From CAYRAV01 sp964422365 (lineage in GTDB: Bacteria > Bacillota > Clostridia > Lachnospirales > Lachnospiraceae), in the NCBI GenBank assembly GCA_964422365.1, contig CAYRAV010000003.1, positions 34,160-98,159 of the forward strand: a stretch of 64,000 nucleotides of DNA, in the 5' to 3' direction. This document shows, in pieces, positions 8,604 to 16,850 of the stretch. Positions within the stretch are counted from its first letter, which is position 1, and each line of letters opens with the position of its first letter. The translations under genes and the position numbers were made by a program. The notes below the pieces were generated by a model. The model searched no databases and was not told where the DNA came from. It was given only the letters and a program-made list of their open reading frames with translations.

Positions 8604-9245
8604 CTATTTGTCAAATGACAATGTGCTCAGAACTTTATCCATTTTCTCTCCATATTTTTTTTCATATTTCGAAGGACATTTTAATTCTATAAACCAAAGA
8701 CTATCAGAACGTTCTACTAAATAATATTCATGACGAGAGAACGTAGTTTCTTTTTCTTTTACTGAAATCTTAGTACATTTATCATTGCCTGTACCAATTG
8801 TAACAGTGGATTTATCATATGTTTGTGTATCATCACTTGCTGTTAATTCTTTTTCCATATCTGCTGCCTTCACATTTTTCATTTGCATCACATTAATATA
8901 TAAATTAAGATTTTTCTGAGCATCCTTATCTGTATCATTTGGCAGAATACGGTTCGTACCATCTTCTTCTTTCGCCTCAAAAACGGATGCATCATATTCT
9001 AGCTGCACTCCATCGTTTTTGTAAACTTTTCCATCATATTCTGCTTCGCTGACTGGAGCGTCTGTTTCTTGATATTCTGTTTCCTGTGGTTCCAAAACAT
9101 CTCCATCTGCAATATTTGCAGTTACCACAGGTGCATCTGTTGTTTCATTTGCTGTATTATCAGAAGATGAATTACTATTACATCCTACAAGTGTCAATAA
9201 TAATGCTGCTATTACTATTATATAGTGGTAAGATTTTCTTTTCAT
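8604..9245 (-). CDS. Lipoprotein of the expressed module
   Basis: A 213-residue lipoprotein with lipobox LVGC (Cys about 22), a Ser/Asn/Thr-rich spacer and the same globular domain as its paralogue at 7795-8454 (EYDGKVYKNDGVQLEYDASV ... SKYEKKYGEKMDKVLSTLSF). AAAGGA lies 6 bases upstream of the ATG. It follows the expressed surface gene by 117 bases, across a hairpin, and may rely on read-through from the promoter at 13393-13421. No independent promoter is evident. Confidence 0.82.
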   Translation of the reverse strand: MKRKSYHYIIVIAALLLTLVGCNSNSSSDNTANETTDAPVVTANIADGDVLEPQETEYQETDAPVSEAEYDGKVYKNDGVQLEYDASVFEAKEEDGTNRILPNDTDKDAQKNLNLYINVMQMKNVKAADMEKELTASDDTQTYDKSTVTIGTGNDKCTKISVKEKETTFSRHEYYLVERSDSLWFIELKCPSKYEKKYGEKMDKVLSTLSFDK

Positions 9246-9274
9246 GTCATTTCCTTTCTATCTATTTTATATTA

Positions 9275-9317
9275 AGAAAGCATTGCTTTCGAATTAATAT
9301 CGATTGCAATGCTTTCT
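9275..9317. terminator. Hairpin between expressed surface gene and its lipoprotein gene
   Basis: AGAAAGCATTGC (9275-9286) pairs perfectly with GCAATGCTTTCT (9306-9317). It is positional equivalent of the hairpin at 7732-7768 in the other module and probably sets the surface protein to lipoprotein ratio. Confidence 0.65.
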
Positions 9318-9362
9318 CTTATATTACGTTACGTATTTCGTATATTACAAAGAGTAATTCTA

Positions 9363-12300
9363 TTATCTTACTGTATAACCTTCTGATGTTCCCATGTAGT
9401 ATACTCTGATTGTCTGATTTTGGTTAGCAGACACACCAGAAATTGTTGCTGTCTTAGCATCATTATTAACAACTACAGCTGCATTAACGATTACACCATC
9501 AACAGTTACTACAAAGTCTTCTGCACTAAGATCTACAGGTGATTTAATATCTGTCACATTTACGATTCCATTGCTGTAATTTAATCCAAATGTAGCATTT
9601 CTTGTTGAATAGAATTTTACTGTTTTAGCAGTATCAGAAACTTTCTGACCATAAGTATCTGTTAACTCATAGCTAATACCAGCTTCTCTAGTTCCTTCAA
9701 TCTCAATTGTATACTCGTTAGCTGCAAGTTTCTCAGCTAATGTAAGAGATACTTTTGTTCCATTTGCCTGTGCAGATTTCACTTCATATGTTACTTTCTT
9801 TCCGTTATTATCTGTTGCTGTCAATGTAAATTCGTTTGCCTTTACAGAAGAAGCATTTACTTCATTATTAAATCTTACTTCTACAACACTGCTGTCTGTA
9901 GCTGATACATTGGCACTTACAATACCAAATGCATTCTGAGGATTGATCCAGTTAATTGTTGTTGATGTTACCTGACCAATACCTGTTGCTGTTGCTGTAA
10001 TAATAGAACTGCTTGTATTTGCTTCTTTGTTTACTACAGTTATTTTTGCAATACCGTTGTTATCTGTCTTCACTACAATTGCACCATTTGAAGTAGCTAC
10101 TGCATCATATCCTGTTGCTGACAACTCATCATTTCTATTTCCTGATGTAAATGTTACTTCCTGATTTGCTAATACATTATTTCCTGTACTATCTACAGCT
10201 TTTACATAAATATCGCTTGTTCCTGTTGCAATAGCATTTCCGCTGGCAACTCTGGCAACTGTTGTACCTGCTGGCGCAATTAATGAAATGTTAGCACCAA
10301 CTGTTCTCCAGTTCACTCCTAATGTCAATCTAGCATTAATATTAGGTGCTCCTTCACCAACATATAAAGGATTTAATTTATCGCTGCCTTTAGCTGCAGT
10401 AAATGTGATTGCAGAAGTGATTGAATCTTCAGTAATTCTTGCAATAACTGTGTCGTTATTCGCATATTCTGATTTTGCTACTGCAACACCATTTCCTGTT
10501 GTAAAGTCATATGTTCCTCTGTTGCCTTCTGCCTGAGACATATTAATCTTAAGACCATCAATTGTAATATAGTATCCGTCTAAACGTCCACCATCAAGTG
10601 CTCTATTGCTATTAGCAACTACTTTTACTGCATACTGCCATGGTGTTCCTACATTAGGATATGAAGTTTCAGCATTTCTAGAATCATTATCTGTTGTAGT
10701 AGTAACCTTACTTACATTGATAGCACCATCAGTTGTAGGATGTGTAGTATTTGTGTATGTTAAATCTGGATTTACCCAGTATAAATCAGCACGTGTTACA
10801 GCGCTATTTCCGATGTACAGTCTAACATTATATCTACTATTTTCACTTGTTTTTGCCTGTAAACCGATTAATGATCTTGCTGATGCAGCACTTAAAATTA
10901 ATGTTGCTCTACCATTTACATCTGTTGCATTCTCTTTACTGATAACAGAAACACCAGTATTTCCAATAGTTCCACTATTCTGTGTCAAAGTAGTATCGCT
11001 GTTTCCATAAGTATAAGAAATATCCTGACCCTGTGCTGAAACTGGGTTACCATTTGCATCTGTTACCTGTGCGTATACTGTAATTTTCTGTCCGCTAAGA
11101 GCAAGGAAAGGAGCACTCTGTACTGCTTCTTGAGCATTTGTAATTGGATTCCAATGTACAGAAGTATAAACTGTAGAATTAGAAGCATCTAATTGCTCAC
11201 TGCCTAAACCTTCTAATGAAATCTTTCCTTGTAATGTAGTAGAACCAACTTTAGTAGAATCTACTGTTACAAAGTTACCACTTGTTGTAACTCCATCTGT
11301 AATAATGTTTGTTGCTTCATCTTTTGTTGCTTTATATGCTTGTTTAGTTGTATCTAATACATTTGTATTCTTAGTATTATCTTTTGCATCATTAGATTTT
11401 ACTGTAGGAGCAAGATAATATCCAACAATAATACCATTCTTATCATATTCTCTAATTACTGCATTACCAGTGAATGGGAATACAGGTACTTGATATAAAT
11501 ATGATTTTTCAGCTGTGTTAGTAATACCAATTTTTTCTGCATCAGCTATAGACAATGTCTTATCTTCACTAAAAGTAGGTGTTACTGCTGACCAAGTAAT
11601 TTTAGCTGATGTTAAATCTTTTGTACCACCATTTGTAGTTACATCATTATATACACCTGTGATGTTTTTAATATCAAATCCGCCATTTTTGTTAGTCTGT
11701 ACCTGACCTTGTGACTCAAGTGTTACTTTAATTGCTTTTACGCTTCCTTCAGTCATTGGAATCTGATATGCGAAATTAGATTGTTCTTTTTCGCCTTCAA
11801 TTTCAACCTTACTTTTAGCAATTGGGAAAATGCATTTCTCATCACTGAAAGACTGAATTGTCATCTTAGTATATTTTGAAAGCTGAATGCTGTTGAAGTT
11901 CAAAGTAGCATATTTTAATGCACTTGTATCTTCTTTTAACACAATAATTGCTTCTTTTGTTTCATATGTTCCATATGTTCCTGATTTTTCATTAACATCT
12001 TGTACGAAATCATCTACTCTTTCGCTCTTATCCTCTAATAATGGTAATGTAATTTTAGGTGTTACTCCAAATGTAACTGCACTCTTTGTAGTATTTTCAG
12101 GGCTTACTTTCTGGCTTCTTAAATACTGAACATCTGTGCTGGTTTCTGCATTTAATGAATAAGTATTCTGAACTTGGTTTCCAATCAAATTTTCACCTGG
12201 ATATAAGTTTTTGCCATCACCTTTTATTTCTACATTTCCTAATGTAATAGCTGCAAAACCAACTCTTCCTGTTGCAGTATAATTTGTTCCTGATCCTAAT

Positions 12301-13250
12301 ACTGTAGCTTTGAACTGTACAGAGTTAACATAAGCAGTATCTGTTGATTTTAAACCAGATTTTTTCAATGCAACAACGAAAGATGCTTTACCATTTTTAT
12401 CTGTTGTAGCTACTGTGCTTCCTTTTACTTCAATTCCATTGTCAGTCACAGAACTATTATTAGGTTTTTCATTGCTTAATGACATTACAACTGTCTTATC
12501 AGCAAGTGGCTGCTGATTTTCATCATTTACAGATACTGTAATAATTGCGTTGTCATTTACCAATACTACATTATCATAACCTGTAATACTGTTCTCAACT
12601 GTTGCTGTTGCTCCTGCTGTGATAGGTGCAACTGTTGCAGTTGGTGTTGGTGCATCTGTTCCAGGTGCTGGTACATCTGTTGCAGGTGCTGGTACATCTG
12701 TTCCAGGTGCTGGTACATCTGTTGCAGGTGCTGGTACATCTGTTCCAGGTGCTGGTACATCTGTTGCAGGTGCTGGCACATCTGTTCCAGGTGCTGGTAC
12801 ATCTGTTCCAGGTGCTGGTGTATCTGTTGCAGTTGGTGTTGCTGCTGCTTTCTTAACTGCAATCTTGTCAGAGAATGTATATTTCTTTCCGTTCTTACCT
12901 GTTACAGTTACTTTTACATAACCTGTTTTCTTTGTAGCAGCATTATTTCTAACATAAATCTTATTTGAAGAAGTAGTTTTTGTCTTAGCTGCTGTTGTTG
13001 TTTCTTTATATAGGTTAGAATTTTTCTTGAAAGATACATATTTTTGAAGACCCTTTGTAATCTTCCACTGTACTTTTGTACCTTTCTTGATTCTTTTAAC
13101 CTTGTAAGTGTAAGTACTTCCTTTTGTAACCTTAGAATATCTCTGTTTGAAATTCGGTTTTGTTGCAGCACTTGCTGTTGCAGGTGCTACAGAAGTTACT
13201 GTTAATGCCATTGCTAAAGCTAATGCAGTATGTTTTGCATATCTTTTCAT
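9363..13250 (-). CDS. Large secreted Ig-like surface protein (expressed copy)
   Basis: A 1295-residue protein. Residues 1-29 are a signal peptide (MKRYAKHTALALAMALTVTS, cleavage near TASA/A). Residues 30-135 form a basic beta-rich domain (YKVKRIKKGTKVQWKITKG ... KKYTFSDKIAVKK). Residues 136-203 are a Thr/Pro linker with eight 7-residue PAPxTDV units. From residue 204 the body is a series of invasin/Ig-like segments, each with the pattern VTDKNGKASFVV or TDVNGRATLIL, ending in YYMGTSEGYTVR. There is no LPxTG motif or membrane tail, so retention would have to be non-covalent, possibly S-layer-like. AAGGAGG lies 10 bases before the ATG, and a near-consensus promoter is 140 bases upstream. The body from residue 204 on is paralogous to the silent copy at 4192-7644. 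Confidence 0.88.
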   Translation of the reverse strand: MKRYAKHTALALAMALTVTSVAPATASAATKPNFKQRYSKVTKGSTYTYKVKRIKKGTKVQWKITKGLQKYVSFKKNSNLYKETTTAAKTKTTSSNKIYVRNNAATKKTGYVKVTVTGKNGKKYTFSDKIAVKKAAATPTATDTPAPGTDVPAPGTDVPAPATDVPAPGTDVPAPATDVPAPGTDVPAPATDVPAPGTDAPTPTATVAPITAGATATVENSITGYDNVVLVNDNAIITVSVNDENQQPLADKTVVMSLSNEKPNNSSVTDNGIEVKGSTVATTDKNGKASFVVALKKSGLKSTDTAYVNSVQFKATVLGSGTNYTATGRVGFAAITLGNVEIKGDGKNLYPGENLIGNQVQNTYSLNAETSTDVQYLRSQKVSPENTTKSAVTFGVTPKITLPLLEDKSERVDDFVQDVNEKSGTYGTYETKEAIIVLKEDTSALKYATLNFNSIQLSKYTKMTIQSFSDEKCIFPIAKSKVEIEGEKEQSNFAYQIPMTEGSVKAIKVTLESQGQVQTNKNGGFDIKNITGVYNDVTTNGGTKDLTSAKITWSAVTPTFSEDKTLSIADAEKIGITNTAEKSYLYQVPVFPFTGNAVIREYDKNGIIVGYYLAPTVKSNDAKDNTKNTNVLDTTKQAYKATKDEATNIITDGVTTSGNFVTVDSTKVGSTTLQGKISLEGLGSEQLDASNSTVYTSVHWNPITNAQEAVQSAPFLALSGQKITVYAQVTDANGNPVSAQGQDISYTYGNSDTTLTQNSGTIGNTGVSVISKENATDVNGRATLILSAASARSLIGLQAKTSENSRYNVRLYIGNSAVTRADLYWVNPDLTYTNTTHPTTDGAINVSKVTTTTDNDSRNAETSYPNVGTPWQYAVKVVANSNRALDGGRLDGYYITIDGLKINMSQAEGNRGTYDFTTGNGVAVAKSEYANNDTVIARITEDSITSAITFTAAKGSDKLNPLYVGEGAPNINARLTLGVNWRTVGANISLIAPAGTTVARVASGNAIATGTSDIYVKAVDSTGNNVLANQEVTFTSGNRNDELSATGYDAVATSNGAIVVKTDNNGIAKITVVNKEANTSSSIITATATGIGQVTSTTINWINPQNAFGIVSANVSATDSSVVEVRFNNEVNASSVKANEFTLTATDNNGKKVTYEVKSAQANGTKVSLTLAEKLAANEYTIEIEGTREAGISYELTDTYGQKVSDTAKTVKFYSTRNATFGLNYSNGIVNVTDIKSPVDLSAEDFVVTVDGVIVNAAVVVNNDAKTATISGVSANQNQTIRVYYMGTSEGYTVR
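12621..12641 (-). other. Candidate recombination site, right copy
   Basis: Inverted partner of 4243-4263, differing at one base. Its core TGCAACTGTTGCA (12627-12639) is a perfect 6+1+6 palindrome. It lies inside the surface-protein gene at the junction between the Pro-rich linker and the variable body (codon 204 starts at 12641). Confidence 0.65.
12651..12818 (-). repeat. 21-bp tandem repeats encoding PAPGTDV/PAPATDV linker
   Basis: Eight 21-base units coding for residues 145-200 of the surface protein, alternating PAPGTDV and PAPATDV. They lie next to the right recombination site. In-frame copy-number change by slippage would alter the linker length. Confidence 0.9.
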
Positions 13251-13392
13251 AATTTTTCTTCCTCCTTAAAAATTAGACAAACTTAATGTAGTTTCTGCAA
13301 ATTTGTACCGATCCTTGTTCTGCATCCCCTTTTCGAAAACTTCGAACTTCACATATCGGCATTTTCTTTGCAATCTACACAAGAACAAAATG

Positions 13393-13421
13393 ATTATATC
13401 AACTTTTTTTTGAAAGGTCAA
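13393..13421 (-). promoter_or_regulatory. Sigma-A promoter of the surface-protein gene
   Basis: On the minus strand TTGACC, a 17-base spacer and TATAAT (-10 at 13393-13398, -35 at 13416-13421). It gives a leader of about 135 bases containing a TTCGAA-rich inverted repeat. It lies outside the invertible segment and so would drive whichever body is in the ON position. Confidence 0.75.
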
Positions 13422-13650
13422 GAGTTTTTTCTTTTTTAATCTTTCCATTTTCTTGTTGATGATTTTTTTGTTGATGTTTTTTTGTTTTGTGCAGCTTTTT
13501 CATTTCGGTGGTTTTCATACTATATGTTGTTTTCTCACATATTTCTTAACACCATCCTCAATTCACTTCATATAATGCACTTTCTTTATGGCAACTTTAT
13601 GTCATGCATTGGTCTTTTTTAATTAATTTTCTTACAATTTTATTACGAAA

Positions 13651-13688
13651 AAACTCACTTCACATTGGTAAGCATTGTGAGTGAGTTT
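13651..13688 (-). terminator. Terminator of thrC
   Basis: AAACTCACTTCACA (13651-13664) pairs with TTGTGAGTGAGTTT (13675-13688) with one bulge. On the minus strand it is followed by a T-run and lies 15 bases past the thrC stop. Confidence 0.75.
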
Positions 13689-13702
13689 CTTTTACGATTT
13701 AT

Positions 13703-15205
13703 TTATATTGTTGATGATACTAATTTCAATATATCTTCTACTGCTGCCTGCATCTTGTCTGCATCACATATTGTTTTATGTAATACTTCTGCTGAACGAA
13801 TCTCTTCAATTGCCTGTGGCACTTTTACTTTTGAGAGCTTATTCAACTCATCTACCAATGCAAAGTCTGACATAGAATCATATTTACCATCAATGGCATT
13901 CATAACACTTCTTGTAAATTTGTATGGACTTGCTGTAGATGCAATAATTGTTTTGTTTGTATCATTTGTTTCTTTTTTATAGCCATTGTATACCGCTGCC
14001 GCCACTGCTGTATGCGTATCCACAATATATCCTTCTTTATAATATAAGTCCCTAATTGTGTGAGATGTCTTCTCTTCATCTGCATATCCGCCAGCAAAAT
14101 CTGATAATTGTGCCTGCATATCATCTGTAATATCATATTTTCCTGTTGTGTTCAGTGCTTTCATTAAATCTGCACATTTTTCAGAATCATTTCCTGCAAT
14201 TTTATAGATTAATCTTTCTAAGTTGCTGGAAATCAAAATATCCATAGATGGTGATGTGGTTAAGATAAATTCCCTATTCTTATCATATGTTCCTGTCTGG
14301 AAGAAATCATATAATACTTTATTGTCATTGGAGGCACAGATTAACTTGTCAATTGGAAGCCCCATATTTTTTGCATAGTATGCTGCTAAAATATTTCCAA
14401 AGTTTCCTGTTGGTACTACTACATTAATCTTTTCCCCTTCTGTAATCTCACCATCTTTTAATAATCTTGTATATGCATATACATAGTAAACAATTTGTGG
14501 TACCAGACGTCCGATATTAATTGAGTTTGCAGATGAGAACTGGTATCCTGCCTTATCCATCTTTTCTGCCAGTTCCTGATTTCCAAACATTGCTTTTACA
14601 CCACTTTGGGCATCATCAAAGTTTCCTCTGATTCCTATAACAGTTGTATTATTTCCTTTTTGTGTTACCATCTGTTTTTCCTGGATTGGGCTTACCCCGT
14701 CTTTTGGATAAAATACAATGATACTTGTTCCCTCTACATCTGCAAACCCTGCTAAAGCTGCTTTTCCTGTATCTCCTGATGTAGCTGTCAGGATTACAAT
14801 TTCGTTCTTTACATTATTTTTCTTTGCTGATGTTGTCAGAAGATATGGCAGAATGGATAATGCCATATCTTTGAATGCAATAGTTGAACCATGAAATAAT
14901 TCCAGAAAGTATGCACCATCTGCTTTTCTTAATGGCGCAATCTCTGTTGTATCAAACTTTGCATCATATGCTTTGTTAATACAATTTTTCAATTCCTCTT
15001 CTGTAAAGTCTGTAATATATAATTTCATCACTTCATAAGCTACTTCCTGATAACTCATTCCTGATAGTGTTTTCAAATCTTTGTCTAGTGCTGGTATCTG
15101 CTCTGGTACAAATAATCCCCCGTCAGATGCCAGCCCTTTTAAAATAGCTTGGGAAGCGGTTACTGTTTCATTGCTACTTCTTGTACTGTTATACATTAAA
15201 TTCAT
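13703..15205 (-). CDS. thrC: Threonine synthase
   Basis: A 500-residue PLP enzyme converting O-phosphohomoserine to threonine, the last step of the pathway. Family features are the N-terminal YNSTR...TASQAILKGLASDGG block, the PLP-lysine motif GSTIAFKDMAL, the phosphate loop TATSGDTGKAALAGF and VVVPTGNFGNILAAYYAKN. Length fits the fungal/long bacterial class. I take the ATG at 15205 (start MNLMYNSTRSS), because AAAAGGATG lies 6 bases upstream; an ATG 18 bases earlier overlaps that motif. It appears monocistronic, with its own promoter at 15256-15284 and terminator. Confidence 0.95.
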   Translation of the reverse strand: MNLMYNSTRSSNETVTASQAILKGLASDGGLFVPEQIPALDKDLKTLSGMSYQEVAYEVMKLYITDFTEEELKNCINKAYDAKFDTTEIAPLRKADGAYFLELFHGSTIAFKDMALSILPYLLTTSAKKNNVKNEIVILTATSGDTGKAALAGFADVEGTSIIVFYPKDGVSPIQEKQMVTQKGNNTTVIGIRGNFDDAQSGVKAMFGNQELAEKMDKAGYQFSSANSINIGRLVPQIVYYVYAYTRLLKDGEITEGEKINVVVPTGNFGNILAAYYAKNMGLPIDKLICASNDNKVLYDFFQTGTYDKNREFILTTSPSMDILISSNLERLIYKIAGNDSEKCADLMKALNTTGKYDITDDMQAQLSDFAGGYADEEKTSHTIRDLYYKEGYIVDTHTAVAAAVYNGYKKETNDTNKTIIASTASPYKFTRSVMNAIDGKYDSMSDFALVDELNKLSKVKVPQAIEEIRSAEVLHKTICDADKMQAAVEDILKLVSSTI

Positions 15206-15255
15206 ATTTTTCATCCTTTTCATACTAATGTGATTGGTTGTTTTTTTCTTTTGTC

Positions 15256-15284
15256 ATTATAATATACAATAACAAGAAAAGCAA
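15256..15284 (-). promoter_or_regulatory. Promoter of thrC
   Basis: Minus-strand TTGCTT, 17-base spacer, TATAAT (-10 at 15256-15261, -35 at 15279-15284), about 50 bases before the chosen thrC start. Confidence 0.65.
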
Positions 15285-15315
15285 TAGGTGAATTCAAACC
15301 ACCTTTTGTCCCAGC

Positions 15316-16200
15316 TTACTTGAAAAATTCGTGCACTCCATGTTTGAACAACCATGTAAGATCATCATCAAACCATTTTACATTGTCCGAATCTGCATAT
15401 TCTCTTGCCATAAAATATAAGGCGCCCTGTGAACTGTCTTCTCCATTCAATACACGCTCTACTGCTTCTTTGCTATCCTCTGATATTGTAACATCCCAAT
15501 AACGTCCATCACTGATTGGGGAGAACTGGCATTTTCCTCCTTTTCTCTGAAATACAACATCTGTTATATTGTCTGGAAATTCATCATCTGCTACACGATT
15601 TAAAACAACATTAGCTACCAGCATTTTTCCTTGCATATCTTCTCCTGTTGCTTCTGCTTCTACTATTCTTAATAATACTTTTTTATCTTGTTCTGATATC
15701 TTTATTTGGGGAGTATTTTCTGATTTTTTTTTCTTTGATGCGGATGTTTTTTTCTTCGCTATTTTAGAATTTGTCTGAAATGTTTTTTCTTCGGCTTTTT
15801 TCTCTTCTGATTGTTCTATTACACTTACACTGTTTGTGGCTGCTTCTATTACGTCACTAATAATCTCTATTTCGGGTCCCTCTGCGGTTAGTTCTATCTG
15901 TATTCCTGTTGCCAATTTATCATGTATCAGTTCTTCTTTCTCGGGTCGTGCTGGTAATATGTCTTCTGATGTGCTTTTTACTTCTTCAAAAAACTGTTCT
16001 TTTGTGAAATCTGCTGCCACAGCATACGCTTCAATAATCTGTGGTGCATGGAATGATACCATCACAGCAGCTACAACTATGGCAACTGTACATACCATCG
16101 CCATATATAACAGAGTTTCCTTACACTGTTCTTTATTCTTTTGAAACTCCTTTCTCATTGTCTGCCAGGTTCTCTGAAGAAACGCGCATAAGCTTTGCAT
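15316..16200 (-). CDS. Membrane-anchored cell-wall hydrolase (SleB/Hydrolase_2 type)
   Basis: A 294-residue protein. A single membrane helix at residues 30-50 is followed by an acidic and then Lys/Ser-rich linker (about 100-170). The C-terminal domain (about 172-294) starts ISEQDKKVLLRIVEAEATGE and contains GKMLVANVVLNRV, FPDNITDVVFQ and QFSPISDGRYWDV, the signature of the SleB-like cell wall hydrolase family (PF07486), which cleaves peptidoglycan; the Glu of EAEA is the expected catalytic acid. GAGGT lies 7 bases before the ATG. Related proteins act in spore germination or wall turnover; which applies here is unknown. Confidence 0.85.
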   Translation of the reverse strand: MQSLCAFLQRTWQTMRKEFQKNKEQCKETLLYMAMVCTVAIVVAAVMVSFHAPQIIEAYAVAADFTKEQFFEEVKSTSEDILPARPEKEELIHDKLATGIQIELTAEGPEIEIISDVIEAATNSVSVIEQSEEKKAEEKTFQTNSKIAKKKTSASKKKKSENTPQIKISEQDKKVLLRIVEAEATGEDMQGKMLVANVVLNRVADDEFPDNITDVVFQRKGGKCQFSPISDGRYWDVTISEDSKEAVERVLNGEDSSQGALYFMAREYADSDNVKWFDDDLTWLFKHGVHEFFK

Positions 16201-16575
16201 ACCGTTTACCTCTTTTCTTAGTATTTACGATGCACATACAATTTATCTCCTTTTACCAGACTGTTATTGTCTATTTTTTTATCTGCAAAAGGGTTTTGTG
16301 CTCCGTATGGTTATGCATTTTATATCAAAATCGTTTTTTTTGTCAAGGCTTTTTGTTCACTTTCGTTAATTACTATAGTTTTTCATTTCCTTTTTCTTAC
16401 AGCTAGTGTTAATGTAACTGAATTTTAAGGGTTAATTCTGAAGCTGATTTGGATGGTTTTACTAGCAATTGTTACATAATTTTTACAGACCTTTATATAC
16501 TTTTTTTTGATTATTTTTATTGAATTTTGATTTTTTCCCTTATTTTGGGGTTCTCCTTGATTTTTATACATTTTC
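16201..16575. other. AT-rich intergenic region
   Basis: No open frame with a ribosome site and no strong hairpin seen. It probably holds the promoter of the hydrolase gene on the minus strand, though no consensus stands out. Confidence 0.4.
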
Positions 16576-16760
16576 GTAACTATTCAGCCATACCATTCAT
16601 AATTTCCCAGAATGTACTATTATTTCCCCAATTTACAACTTGGCTGGTAAATTATTCATGTCGGGTGTCCGTCCTATAGAAACAATTGTACAATATGCTT
16701 TTAGTGATCAAGCTCCCACATACACATTGGACAATTGTTTCTGCATGGCTGAACTGTTAC
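16576..16760. mobile_element. 185-bp MITE-like element with 8-bp target duplication
   Basis: Left end GTAACTATTCAGCCAT (16576-16591) and right end ATGGCTGAACTGTTAC (16745-16760) are inverted repeats with two mismatches. Both flanks carry the same octamer ACATTTTC (16568-16575 and 16761-16768). Ends starting GTAA and 8-bp duplications are typical of the IS66 family, so a non-autonomous IS66-type derivative is the best guess. The inner about 110 bases match the right end of the Rpn-bearing element (39420-39560). It contains no gene. Confidence 0.75.
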
Positions 16761-16788
16761 ACATTTTCTGACAGTTTTATAATGTCAA

Positions 16789-16817
16789 TTGCCTCTTTAT
16801 AGGATTTATGCTAGAAT
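16789..16817 (+). promoter_or_regulatory. Promoter of the AP2-like gene
   Basis: TTGCCT, 17-base spacer, TAGAAT (-10 at 16812-16817), about 35 bases before the ATG at 16851. Confidence 0.6.
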
Positions 16818-16850
16818 GATTACCATATATTCTTTTATTCGAGGTGGGTT

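Noticed and set aside
9086..9409. Plus-strand open frames opposite the lipoprotein and surface genes
   Set aside because: Antisense to well-supported genes, no ribosome sites.
12651..12818. CRISPR-like regular repeats
   Set aside because: Units are contiguous 21-bp coding repeats without unique spacers.
12619..12921. Open frames on both strands through the 21-bp repeats of the surface gene
   Set aside because: They arise from the periodic coding repeat; no ribosome site, and the minus-strand surface gene explains the sequence.
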